Source of the DNA: UBA7330 sp043554545
Lineage (GTDB): Bacteria > Bacteroidota > Bacteroidia > Cytophagales > Cyclobacteriaceae
Direction: 5' to 3'
Assembly: GCA_043554545.1 (NCBI GenBank)
Contig: CP121337.1
Span: 2,232,001 to 2,296,000, forward strand
DNA length: 64,000 nucleotides
A program made the position numbers and the translations under genes. Under the pieces are notes generated by a model, which did not search any database, was not told the origin of the DNA, and worked only from the letters and a program-made list of their open reading frames with translations. This document shows, one piece after another, positions 19,801 through 27,534 of the stretch (the first letter of the stretch is position 1; each line of letters begins with the position of its first letter).

Positions 19801-20445
19801 CCCATTACCAAAATAAAAGTAGACTATGATCAGCAAGAGAATAATTGTAATGAGTAACGAAAGAGAAAACCAACGGTCTCCTACACTGCTCGTTGGAGAG
19901 GTTATTTCATAAGAAATAATTGTTTTCTCCTTGTTTAGTAAAGCATTTGCTTCTGAAGAAAATATGATGCTGTTATCTCCGAAAATAGCATTATTAACTT
20001 CCTCGCTGAGGTACTCATTTGAAATCGGCGGGGAAGTTTTTAATGGTATTATTGAAAATATTTCAACCAGGGCTGTATTAGAAGGAATGACTTCTCTTCG
20101 AACAGCGTATACTCCTGACTCACTTGTAATTGCATATAAAGTATCATTTTCTTTCAATGACCCGTATGCTGGAATGAATTTATTATCACTCCAGTATATC
20201 ATTGACCCATTGACATATACTCTTTTAAGAAAATCGGGTGAAGAACTGATCTTAAAGGGGTTAGTCAAGATCTCGAACTGTTCCATGAAATCAGTCAAAT
20301 CCTCTTCAAGCAGACCTAATTGTTCTTCAAACCTAGCCTGAACTTCAAGGTAAGTAGCCTCTTCTGCACCTGGTTTTAGCTTTAAGGCCAATAACAATGC
20401 ATTCAGAAAAACTGAAAATATTAAAAGTTTAAATAGAATTTTCAT
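16840..20445 (-). CDS. NtrY-like membrane sensor histidine kinase, unusually large
   Basis: A 1201-residue sensor kinase. The N terminus has one membrane anchor (1-20), an extracytoplasmic region to about 190, then a block of some seven hydrophobic segments (about 195-450). A second sensor region follows, flanked by hydrophobic segments near 695 and 735, and a last membrane segment near 895. HAMP follows (about 915-970), then the DHp domain with phospho-acceptor His1000 in HEIKNPLTP, typical of NtrY. The catalytic ATPase domain has the N box (NIILNGIQ), DNGSGIS and GSGIGLAVAKKG. No response regulator gene is adjacent. It sits 16 bases downstream of the DUF983 gene at the end of the oxidase cluster and overlaps the large surface protein gene, so it may be read with either. 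The signal sensed is unknown. Confidence 0.9.
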   Translation of the reverse strand: MKILFKLLIFSVFLNALLLALKLKPGAEEATYLEVQARFEEQLGLLEEDLTDFMEQFEILTNPFKISSSPDFLKRVYVNGSMIYWSDNKFIPAYGSLKENDTLYAITSESGVYAVRREVIPSNTALVEIFSIIPLKTSPPISNEYLSEEVNNAIFGDNSIIFSSEANALLNKEKTIISYEITSPTSSVGDRWFSLSLLITIILLLIIVYFYFGNGQPNHRKLMLAGVLIVLFRLIIYVLMDLLKPNWEIFNPIYFSESIFNYTLGDLLINSLCVFVFLAVYYRMSKWIRASGVLTSSNRLILGLVLILTSLLVLVGGYVLYRIPWTILEHSQIELDISQSISFNYMRIVSSIILVFNALSFGILFIICQKVFQYIKQPIFFKVICYLLALIFGFLLLGEDGILILVFVTIVWTIVNVTYLSFQLFNPRYETFLFLVLLLSLSAALFSFGIYQHHKKDLLISKEKYANRLLIPNDILGEYYLSQIVKDIEDDTQIQSRLLSRMLARQYIREKITRQFLSTYFKKYDVEVYFFGADGESYDSRQGRSYYEWRREYQKPENFTDYSQLYLIEDDSDNIRNRYLCFLSIEGFNQQIGYIILQLTLKKNIPSSVFPELLVESKYYLSTDQEEFDYAVYRKNSVLPVYKQGRSGFESNLSFTDLQNASLFNEGIEKGDVHYYGLKTSDERVIVIASETYDGIFMFANFSFQLLILLLICGQIFLGFRLYRTRSRLNLATKIQLYLGMAFIFPMLVVSIGLLNTLNATYRQEIDQNFLTRSFNLAGNLVEITQAFENNVINRDDYSNAIAEAASLVQSDINIYETSGLLLSSSQMEIFNSGILGKQIKPEALNAIKYNNEQSIILDEEIGKLEFKSSYSALRSDKTGNLLGILTMPYFESKSHLQNQQIQIFTNLISVFTLIFLISLFSGNMIVSQLVSPLRQIADRIRKTSLQEKNQPINYEVNDEIGSLVNEYNQMLIKLEESKVALAESQKESAWKEIARQVAHEIKNPLTPMRLRIQQMMRSLDTEEQNYKACRSLIEQIDSLSDIADSFSAFAKMPVPKNEKVHLNELTTTTAELYQSEQSDLSLSIPDEQLMVYADPKIFGGILNNIILNGIQSVKEIKPVIQVVLVRKGNKALLSISDNGSGISPEVQDKVFTPYFSTKRTGSGIGLAVAKKGIENAGGNIWFETKEGEGTTFYISLPLLD

Positions 20446-20461
20446 TGCAGAGAATTACCTG

Positions 20462-20857
20462 CTATGAAGATAAGCCATTGTACTTAGAAGGTTTATAATT
20501 AATCCCACCAAATAAATATAAAAAAAGCACTCTGGAATAGCGCAAGTTCACAGGATATAATAAAAATGAAATACCCGATATAGTCAGGATATAGGTGGTT
20601 AGCGAAGGATCACCAGCTAAAAAGAAAAGTGCAAAGACCGTGGTAATAAATAAACCAACAGACAAAGTGTAGCTTATATACATCGCCCCATAAAAGAAAC
20701 CAGGCTCCCTTTCAAACCTTATTCCGCAATGAGGGCATGATTCATTCATCTTTCCTAAATGCTTAAGATTTAGAACACTATAGGCAAACATATTGCCTTC
20801 ACGGCATTGTGGACATTTAGCTGCTAATACGGCCTGTAATAGACTTCTTTCTTTCAT
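20462..20857 (-). CDS. DUF983 membrane protein
   Basis: A 131-residue protein with a zinc-ribbon-like pair CPQC (15-18) and CPHC (41-44), then the family block EPGFFYGAMYISY and two to three membrane segments. DUF983 proteins commonly accompany cytochrome oxidase genes and are thought to help oxidase assembly, although their role is not proven. Its start overlaps the preceding 85-residue gene by 41 bases in another frame, consistent with tight coupling at the end of the oxidase cluster. Confidence 0.85.
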   Translation of the reverse strand: MKERSLLQAVLAAKCPQCREGNMFAYSVLNLKHLGKMNESCPHCGIRFEREPGFFYGAMYISYTLSVGLFITTVFALFFLAGDPSLTTYILTISGISFLLYPVNLRYSRVLFLYLFGGINYKPSKYNGLSS

Positions 20858-21074
20858 TTACTTTAGCGTTTCTATACCATAAATAAGCTATCAAGGCTAC
20901 CAGTAGGTACGGTGTAAAAAAGAGGTATAATATGCCGAAATTTAATCCGGCTGCTAATGAGGTCTCTCCGTGACTCACGTTGTTTACCACTTGGGTGCGA
21001 CACATTGCACATTGAGCTTGAAGAAGTACAGGTGTGGTGGCTAAAAAAAGAAGGGCTATTGTTCTAAATAACAT
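20817..21074 (-). CDS. Small CxxC membrane protein of the oxidase cluster
   Basis: An 85-residue protein. A signal-like segment ends at LLQAQ, directly followed by CAMC (22-25), then a short polar stretch and one long hydrophobic segment (about 46-67) with a basic cytoplasmic tail. The CxxC just outside the membrane would be suitable for metal binding or thiol exchange, for example copper delivery, but this is inference. It sits between DUF420 and DUF983 genes on the same strand and overlaps DUF983 by 41 bases. It is a real gene by context and composition; I know no name for it. Confidence 0.7.
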   Translation of the reverse strand: MLFRTIALLFLATTPVLLQAQCAMCRTQVVNNVSHGETSLAAGLNFGILYLFFTPYLLVALIAYLWYRNAKVNERKKSITGRISS

Positions 21075-21105
21075 ATCAGTACAACATCATTTACTATTTT
21101 GTAGT

Positions 21106-21684
21106 TCAAAAGTAATAAGGACTTATCATAAGATAAACAATTACTCCGGTTACAGATACATAAAGCCAAATTGGGTACGTATACTTAACTACTTTTTTGT
21201 GGCGTTCTATCTGATCCGATAGCGCAAAATAAATGGCAAATAAGACGAAAGGAACTACGACAATTGATAAACCAATGTGAGAAAGAAGTATGATCAGATA
21301 AATTACCCTGGAATTACCCAAAACCGCTAATTCTTCGGGGCCTACAACCCCATCGTGGTTCATATCTCCATATATTGTTGTTGCTGTTGAACTGTGATAT
21401 AAAATATAGGAGATTAAAAACAAGGCACCCAACAATAGAGAAGTAAGCATCAACGAACGATGTAATGCAATGTTCTTTTTTTTAATTGCTACCAATGCCA
21501 GAATCATTAATAATGCTGTGGTGCTATTAAGAATCGCATTAACACCAGGCAATAGCTTCACCCAATTATCCAGACCTAATTTGATAGGGCTGAATAAAAG
21601 CAAAGCCACCAGTAGTGGTACAATAATCGAGATGATGTAAATAAAACGGAGATAGCCCCTATTGGCTTTTATTACTTTTTTCAC
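21106..21684 (-). CDS. DUF420 membrane protein with an EF-hand-like loop
   Basis: A 192-residue protein with about five membrane segments and the conserved histidines of DUF420 (LHRSLM near 75, YHSS near 97, LSHIGLS near 136). DUF420 is found with haem-copper oxidase genes and is suspected to be an assembly factor. Residues 107-118 (DMNHDGVVGPEE) fit the EF-hand calcium loop at every ligand position: Asp1, Asn3, Asp5, Gly6, Val8, Gly9, Glu12. The loop lies between two hydrophobic segments, probably on the periplasmic side. It overlaps the end of the SCO-like gene by 26 bases. Confidence 0.85.
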   Translation of the reverse strand: MKKVIKANRGYLRFIYIISIIVPLLVALLLFSPIKLGLDNWVKLLPGVNAILNSTTALLMILALVAIKKKNIALHRSLMLTSLLLGALFLISYILYHSSTATTIYGDMNHDGVVGPEELAVLGNSRVIYLIILLSHIGLSIVVVPFVLFAIYFALSDQIERHKKVVKYTYPIWLYVSVTGVIVYLMISPYYF

Positions 21685-22075
21685 GATCTAGATTTAATAA
21701 ATATATGTCTACTTCTGCAAGCAGACGATCAATCTCTTCTCGTGTAGACCCATATTGACCTCTTATCATTTCACTATGATCAAGAAATATTAAATCATAG
21801 CCTATGGTACAAGCAGAATCAATACTATAGAACCCTACATCTGAAGTGTTATCTAATTGCTTTAATAACCGCTCAAACTCATTAGGGTTTTCCTCAACAA
21901 GTAATAATTTAGAAAGTATTACAGGACCTTGAACTTCACAATTCTTTACCTCATATTTTGAGATAATAGGAAGTACAAATTTATTTTCTCCGAATAACTG
22001 AAGGAACAAATACCAAGCAACAGGTAAGCTAAATACGACAATGAAAAAGAGAATTACCCAAATTCGTCTAACCAT
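21659..22075 (-). CDS. Shortened SCO-like protein lacking the CxxxC copper site
   Basis: A 138-residue protein with one N-terminal membrane anchor followed by FLQLFGENKFVLPI. This resembles the start of Bacteroidota SCO copper chaperones and is at the locus position where an SCO gene is often found. The end (MIRGQYGSTREEIDRLLAEV) resembles the last helix of the SCO thioredoxin fold. The middle is far too short, and there is no CxxxC motif; the only cysteines are at about 46 and 88, widely spaced. It could be a decayed SCO, or a specialised short relative retained for a structural role. The reading frame is intact and overlaps DUF420, so it is still translated. The SCO relationship is from memory of the family. 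Confidence 0.55.
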   Translation of the reverse strand: MVRRIWVILFFIVVFSLPVAWYLFLQLFGENKFVLPIISKYEVKNCEVQGPVILSKLLLVEENPNEFERLLKQLDNTSDVGFYSIDSACTIGYDLIFLDHSEMIRGQYGSTREEIDRLLAEVDIYLLNLDREKSNKSQ

Positions 22076-22099
22076 TATTTAAGATCGATCACAATTTCA

Positions 22100-22423
22100 T
22101 CAATTGATCAACTCATAAATCGCAGCTCCTTGATACATCAATATAAAGATCAGGAATATGATAAATAATGTAGGAAGCATGATGGACCAAATAAGGGACT
22201 TTTTCTCGTGCCCAAGGTGCATGAACTCGCTTACGATATAAAACGCTTTAACGATCGTTAGGGCAATAAATATAAAAGTCTTGATTGGACCAGCACCCAT
22301 AGTGAAGGCAATCACAAATTCAATTACTGTAACAAAAAACAGAATCGCAGTAACCTTAAGGAAAAGTCTTATTTTAGACTTGTCTACTGGTTGAACCTCT
22401 ATGTTAGAAACTTCTTCGCTCAT
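22100..22423 (-). CDS. Cytochrome c oxidase subunit IV family protein
   Basis: A 107-residue protein with three hydrophobic segments (about 23-43, 49-66 and 82-103) separated by short loops, including FMHLGHEKKS in the second loop. This is the pattern of bacterial oxidase subunit IV (COX4_pro), a small subunit that stabilises the aa3/bo3 core. It starts 18 bases after the subunit III gene on the same strand. Confidence 0.85.
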   Translation of the reverse strand: MSEEVSNIEVQPVDKSKIRLFLKVTAILFFVTVIEFVIAFTMGAGPIKTFIFIALTIVKAFYIVSEFMHLGHEKKSLIWSIMLPTLFIIFLIFILMYQGAAIYELIN

Positions 22424-22441
22424 GATGAATATCTTTATAAA

Positions 22442-23182
22442 TTAGATCAAATAGAAAAATGTGAAAACAAACACCCATACAAGGTCAACAAAGTGCCAAT
22501 ATAATCCGACCTTCTCAACCATCTCATAGTGGCCTGTTCGGTCAAATTTCCCTACTACTGTCTGGTAAAATATGATGAAGTTGAGCATCACACCAGTGAA
22601 AACGTGAAATCCATGGAAACCTGTAATAAAAAAGAACAATGCTGCAAAATTAGGAGGACCATATTGATTCATACTCAAATTAGCACCCATAAATGAATTT
22701 CCAGCCGCATTTTTGGCCATATCTGCCCCTTCGATAAAGTGACTCCACTCCCATGCCTGGCAACTTAAGAAAGCTAATCCCCCTAGGATAGTCCACAGCA
22801 TCCATTTTTCAACAGCTTTTCGGTCCATTCGTTGACCAGCCTCTACAGCTAGTACCATTGTAACACTACTTAAAATGAGAATGAAAGTCATCAGTCCCAC
22901 AAATACCAATGGTGCGTGTATTCCATGTAATAATGGAAAGCCATCAAATACCATATCAGGAATAGGCCAGTAAGATTGTGAGAACGCAAATTCTTCAAAA
23001 GCTCCATCAAAAGCGGGATGGCTATACCTGATGAGTCCGTAAGTAATTAACAATGCAGAGAAAGTAAATGCATCAGAAAGAAGAAAGAACCACATCATGA
23101 GTTTGCCGTAGCTCGCCTTCATAGGAGCTACGCCTCCACCCCAAATATTTGTATTGCTTTCAATCGCTGTAGAATGTGCCAT
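22442..23182 (-). CDS. Cytochrome c oxidase subunit III (long form)
   Basis: A 246-residue subunit III with five or more membrane segments. It has the family signatures AWEWSHFIEG, FFITGFHGFHVFTGV and the end LYWHFVDLVWVFVFTFFYLI. Subunit III supports the proton-uptake path and stability of the catalytic core. It is the second of two adjacent subunit III-type genes, a usual arrangement in Bacteroidota oxidase operons. It starts 10 bases after the stop of the first. Confidence 0.92.
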   Translation of the reverse strand: MAHSTAIESNTNIWGGGVAPMKASYGKLMMWFFLLSDAFTFSALLITYGLIRYSHPAFDGAFEEFAFSQSYWPIPDMVFDGFPLLHGIHAPLVFVGLMTFILILSSVTMVLAVEAGQRMDRKAVEKWMLWTILGGLAFLSCQAWEWSHFIEGADMAKNAAGNSFMGANLSMNQYGPPNFAALFFFITGFHGFHVFTGVMLNFIIFYQTVVGKFDRTGHYEMVEKVGLYWHFVDLVWVFVFTFFYLI

Positions 23183-23192
23183 AGTAAGTGAC

Positions 23193-23774
23193 CTAATTAT
23201 TTAAAACCAAAAATAAGTATAAATACAACCAAAGTCCACCAAGAAAATGCCAGTATGTCACACACATTTCCAATTGGTTCATATTTTTTGAGTGTACCTT
23301 ATAATTAAATGCATTAAAAAGTACAATTCCCAGAAAAATTAAGCCCCCAATCAAGTGAGCTGCATGAACCCCGGTGAATACATAAATGAATGATCCAGCA
23401 GGATGTCCAACAAAGAATACATCCTGACTAACCAATTGCCCCCAACTAAGGTACTGCCCGATTAAAAAAGAAACTGCCAATACAGAGGTGATTGCCAAGC
23501 CAATCCTGATTTGCAATAAATTATCTCTTTTAGCAGCAATATAGGAGTAATGTAAAGAGATACTACTCAAGACAATAAGAATTGAAGTAGTGTTAAAAAG
23601 AGAAGGGAACTCAAAAACGGGCCAGTTTCCTTCTGATTGCTTAACGACATATGCACTTGTTAAGGAGGCGAAAAGCATCGTGACCGTGATTATAAACAAC
23701 CACATTGCAAATTTCTTAGGGTTCATCGAACGTACCCTCAGGTTTCCTATTGGTATTTCAGCGTGTTTTTCCAT
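23193..23774 (-). CDS. Cytochrome c oxidase subunit III (short form)
   Basis: A 193-residue haem-copper oxidase subunit III with five predicted membrane segments. Diagnostic stretches are FIYVFTGVHAAHLIGG and CVTYWHFLGGLWLYLYLFL. It is shorter than its downstream paralogue and lacks the first helices. The start codon overlaps the stop of ctaB by one base (TAATG type), which indicates translational coupling. Confidence 0.9.
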   Translation of the reverse strand: MEKHAEIPIGNLRVRSMNPKKFAMWLFIITVTMLFASLTSAYVVKQSEGNWPVFEFPSLFNTTSILIVLSSISLHYSYIAAKRDNLLQIRIGLAITSVLAVSFLIGQYLSWGQLVSQDVFFVGHPAGSFIYVFTGVHAAHLIGGLIFLGIVLFNAFNYKVHSKNMNQLEMCVTYWHFLGGLWLYLYLFLVLNN

Positions 23775-24664
23775 TACATTTTATCAATTAAATAGGCCAA
23801 TTGAACAATAGGTAGGTAGATGAAAGAACCAAACATAATCTTCAACGCAGATTTTCTGGAATTATCTTTCATTAATGAAAATGTCTGAGCTAAAAACAAG
23901 GATCCACATATAGTCGCAATAATTCCACTTGTTATACCTGTAAGTTGAAAATAGGTTGGCAAGAGACCTAATGGTAATAAAAACAAGGTATAAATCATAA
24001 TGTTTATCGCAGTGTTGAGATCTTTCTTACCCTTACCAGGAAGTAACTTAAATCCTGCCTTTTTATAATCTTCATCTGCAATCCAGGCAATGGCCCAGAA
24101 ATGGGGAAACTGCCAAATAAATTGAATTCCAAATATGATTAATGCCTGATGAGAGATCGAACCAGTAGCAGCCACCCAGCCTAGTAATGGTGGAAGAGCT
24201 CCTGGTATCGCTCCAATAAATACAGCAATAGGTCCAACACGTTTTAAAGGTGTATATACAAATGAGTAAAGGATCATGGACAATACAGCCAGTAATAAAG
24301 TTAATATGTTTGTCTGCCAGGCAAGTAAACTCAAGCCAATGATGGCGTTAAAAAGCGCATATATTAAAGCTTCCTGGCTACTGATTCTATTTGTAGGAAG
24401 TGGTCTTCCCTGAGTACGCTTCATTTTTGCATCGAAAACCTGTTCAATGATTTGATTGAGCGTAATTGAAGCACCAGAAATCAAAAATCCCCCAGTGGAC
24501 AATGCAAAGAAAGCCATCCAATCCATAGGACCTGAATGCCCTAGTAAATAGCCAAAAGCAGCAGAAAAGGCAACCAAAAAAGACAAGCGGAGCTTTACCA
24601 ACTCTACATATATTTTTAGTCGTTCTATAAGTCGAATATTAATTAATGAAATTGTTGATTGCAT
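23774..24664 (-). CDS. ctaB: Protohaem IX farnesyltransferase (haem O synthase)
   Basis: A 296-residue UbiA-family membrane prenyltransferase that attaches farnesyl to haem B to give haem O, the precursor of haem A for the oxidase encoded alongside. The polyprenyl diphosphate-binding region is N70 to D78 (NQIIEQVFD), followed by AKMKRTQGRPLP, which is diagnostic for haem O synthases. The first Asp of the usual NxxxD is replaced by Glu (N-Q-I-I-E). About nine membrane segments are seen. The gene overlaps ctaA by one base (TGATG). Confidence 0.95.
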   Translation of the reverse strand: MQSTISLINIRLIERLKIYVELVKLRLSFLVAFSAAFGYLLGHSGPMDWMAFFALSTGGFLISGASITLNQIIEQVFDAKMKRTQGRPLPTNRISSQEALIYALFNAIIGLSLLAWQTNILTLLLAVLSMILYSFVYTPLKRVGPIAVFIGAIPGALPPLLGWVAATGSISHQALIIFGIQFIWQFPHFWAIAWIADEDYKKAGFKLLPGKGKKDLNTAINIMIYTLFLLPLGLLPTYFQLTGITSGIIATICGSLFLAQTFSLMKDNSRKSALKIMFGSFIYLPIVQLAYLIDKM

Positions 24665-25671
24665 CAGGTTAATCTTCTTCCGGGATAAGTGTCCAAAAAT
24701 AAATAAAATATCATTCCGAACCCGATACTTCCCAGCAGCAAATGTGCTGGCTGAGCAAAGGATGGAACATCAAAATATGCTAAAATTATTCCTACTAATA
24801 TTTCCAGTATTACCACAGTCATAAAAATCAACATAACGCGATTCTTGAAAAATGATTTCCTGTTCATCCAAAATAAAACCAAGGTCAATATTAAGATGAG
24901 TATTGAAAATGACCGATGAATATAAAATTGCATTCCCAGAGAATTGATCCAGGATTCTCTTACTATTCCTTGATGTGTCAACTGATCAATATCTTCCCTG
25001 ACTCCAGTTCCAAGGATGATTTGAACAAATAACACAACTAAAAATAATAACATAAACCAACTACCAGAATCAATTGTCGTTTTAGTTCTTACTTGAGATT
25101 GTTGAATCAATAATATGGAAACAAGCAACAAAGCCAAGATCATGTGAAAAGTAATGAAGCCGGGCAAAAGATTTGTAGCCACTACCAAGCTACCGACCCA
25201 ACCCTGAAAGACAACAAGCAGAAAGGCAAAAACACCCAGAATAGGTATCCAAATACTTTTCTCTTTCAATTTTAAAGAAAACCAGGCATTTAGCATAATA
25301 AGTAATCCAATTAGTACACCTACTAGCCTATTAATATATTCTATCCAGGCTTTGGAAACACTAAAGGTTGTTTGCGACATAATCTCAGGTTTATTCCTTA
25401 TCTCATTGGCCAATGATGAAAACCCTAGTGATGAAAGTACATTAGCAAGTCTATCATTCTTCTGTAATCTTTTTTCCGTAAAGGCTGCTTGATAATTGTC
25501 AGGAAGTTCTGCAACAGATGTGGGTGGCGCGTATTGTCCAAAGCACTTTGGCCAATCAGGGCACCCCATACCCGCTCCTAAACTACGTACTACACCGCCA
25601 ATGAGTATCAGTAAATAAACAGCAATAATTGTAGTAAGATTGACAGATCGGAAAACCGATACGTTTCTCAT
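24664..25671 (-). CDS. ctaA: Haem A synthase (COX15/CtaA family)
   Basis: A 335-residue membrane protein with eight predicted segments that oxidises the C8 methyl of haem O to make haem A. The N-terminal GGVVRSLGAGMGCPDWPKCF is diagnostic, with the cysteine pair shared by many CtaA proteins. Candidate haem ligands are His in YINRLVGVLIG-adjacent helices, FHMIL, YIHRSFS and PAHLLLG. It overlaps the stop of ctaD by one base. It acts directly after CtaB in the same operon. Confidence 0.95.
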   Translation of the reverse strand: MRNVSVFRSVNLTTIIAVYLLILIGGVVRSLGAGMGCPDWPKCFGQYAPPTSVAELPDNYQAAFTEKRLQKNDRLANVLSSLGFSSLANEIRNKPEIMSQTTFSVSKAWIEYINRLVGVLIGLLIMLNAWFSLKLKEKSIWIPILGVFAFLLVVFQGWVGSLVVATNLLPGFITFHMILALLLVSILLIQQSQVRTKTTIDSGSWFMLLFLVVLFVQIILGTGVREDIDQLTHQGIVRESWINSLGMQFYIHRSFSILILILTLVLFWMNRKSFFKNRVMLIFMTVVILEILVGIILAYFDVPSFAQPAHLLLGSIGFGMIFYLFLDTYPGRRLT

Positions 25672-27515
25672 TAACTTTTCGTTGCTGTACTTTTATTCTC
25701 TGCTACTTCGTGTGGTAAATTAGATTCAGGAGTCTCGCTGAAAGGTACCGTTTGTGGAATGAAATCATCTTTCGCTCCCGGTTTGCTATAGTCGTATGCC
25801 CATCTGTGAACCTTAGGGATTTCGCCCGGCCAGTTTCCATGTTTAGGTAACCTAGGCGTAGTCCATTCCAACGTATTTGACTTCCATGGATTGGCAGGAG
25901 CTTTTCTACCAGCAAAAATCGAATAGAAGAAATTGAAGAGGAAGATAAACTGTGCCGCAAAAGTCAGAATTGCAGCAATACTCACAAATGAATTCAAATC
26001 AGTAAATGTCTGAAATGCATCGAAACTAGTAAATGAATAATACCTTCTTGGAAATCCTGCAATGCCAATATAATGAAGCGGGAAGAATACCAGATATACA
26101 CCAACAAAAGTCAGCCAAAAATGAATTGTACCTAGTCGTTCATCTAGCATACGTCCAAACATCTTAGGGAACCAATGGTAAACACCAGCTAGTAAGCCAA
26201 AAAATGCAGCACTACCCATTACCAGGTGAAAATGGGCCACAACAAAATAAGTGTCATGAAGGTTGATGTCTAATGCAGAGTTTCCAAGGAAGATCCCAGT
26301 TAACCCACCAGATATAAAGAATGATACCAACCCAATGGAAAACAACATAGCCGATGTGAATTTAATATTTCCACGCCACAACGTAGTTATGTAGTTAAAT
26401 GCTTTAACTGCAGATGGTACCGCAATAATCAACGTCAAGAACATAAAGATGGATCCCAGGAATGGGTTCAATCCTGAAATAAACATGTGATGCGCCCAAA
26501 CAATAAAAGAAAGAAACCCAATAGCCAACATTGATCCAATCATGGCTTTATAACCAAAAATTGGCTTTCTTGAATTTGTTGATATAATTTCAGAGGTAAT
26601 ACCTAAAGCAGGAAGGATAACTATATAAACCTCCGGGTGACCAAGGAACCAAAATAAATGCTGATATAAAATGGGGCTTCCTCCAACATGTGGAAGAGCC
26701 TCCCCTGCTATGTAGATGTCAGACAAGTAAAAACTTGTTCCAAATGACCTATCAAACACAAGTAACAAAGCTGCTGCCACAAGTACAGGAAAAGAAAGCA
26801 AGCCTAAAATAGCTGTTATAAATAGTGCCCAAATTGTTAAAGGTAATCGTGTGAACGACATCCCCTCCGTACGCAGATTTATGATTGTCGTGATATAATT
26901 GATACCTCCTAATAAAGTAGATGCAATGAAAAATACCATAGATACCAGCCATAGGGTCATTCCCATTCCGGAGCCTTGGATAGCTTGAGGAAGTGCACTT
27001 AATGGCGGATATACCGTCCAACCACCAGAAGCAGGTCCTGTTTCCAAAAAGAATGAAACAAACATGACAACGCTGGAAAGGAAGAAAAACCAGTAAGAAA
27101 GCATATTCATAAACCCAGAAGCCATGTCTCTGGCACCAATCTGTAAGGGAATTAAGAAATTCGCAAACGTACCACTTAAGCCTGCAGTTAATACAAAGAA
27201 TACCATGATTGTACCGTGCATGGTCACCAAAGCCAAATAAAACTCTGAATCAATCTTGCCTTCTGCTGTTAACCATTTCCCAAGGATCGGTTTTAACCAA
27301 TAAAGGTCCATTTCGGGGAATCCCAACTGCAGTCTGAAGATTACAGATAGTGCTCCTCCAATTATGGCCCACAATATTCCTGAGATCAGAAATTGCTTTC
27401 CAATTGTCTTGTGATCTGTAGAGAATATATACTTGGATATAAAACTTTGCTCGTGATGGTCATCATGACCATCATGGTGTAAGTCTTTCTCAATTTGAAT
27501 GTCTGCTACTGACAT
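25671..27515 (-). CDS. ctaD: Cytochrome c oxidase subunit I
   Basis: A 614-residue catalytic subunit of an A-type haem-copper oxidase that reduces oxygen to water and pumps protons. Visible signatures are TMHGTIMVFFV (low-spin haem ligand), FWFLGHPEVYIVILPALG with the His-Tyr copper B pair, WAHHMFISG (two CuB His), and DTYFVVAHFHLVMG with the two haem ligand histidines. The N terminus is His-rich (DLHHDGHDDHHE), a possible metal-binding tail also common in this phylum. It follows ctaC after 19 bases. All key residues are intact. Confidence 0.98.
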   Translation of the reverse strand: MSVADIQIEKDLHHDGHDDHHEQSFISKYIFSTDHKTIGKQFLISGILWAIIGGALSVIFRLQLGFPEMDLYWLKPILGKWLTAEGKIDSEFYLALVTMHGTIMVFFVLTAGLSGTFANFLIPLQIGARDMASGFMNMLSYWFFFLSSVVMFVSFFLETGPASGGWTVYPPLSALPQAIQGSGMGMTLWLVSMVFFIASTLLGGINYITTIINLRTEGMSFTRLPLTIWALFITAILGLLSFPVLVAAALLLVFDRSFGTSFYLSDIYIAGEALPHVGGSPILYQHLFWFLGHPEVYIVILPALGITSEIISTNSRKPIFGYKAMIGSMLAIGFLSFIVWAHHMFISGLNPFLGSIFMFLTLIIAVPSAVKAFNYITTLWRGNIKFTSAMLFSIGLVSFFISGGLTGIFLGNSALDINLHDTYFVVAHFHLVMGSAAFFGLLAGVYHWFPKMFGRMLDERLGTIHFWLTFVGVYLVFFPLHYIGIAGFPRRYYSFTSFDAFQTFTDLNSFVSIAAILTFAAQFIFLFNFFYSIFAGRKAPANPWKSNTLEWTTPRLPKHGNWPGEIPKVHRWAYDYSKPGAKDDFIPQTVPFSETPESNLPHEVAENKSTATKS

Positions 27516-27534
27516 AGTAATTTCTTTTAAAATC

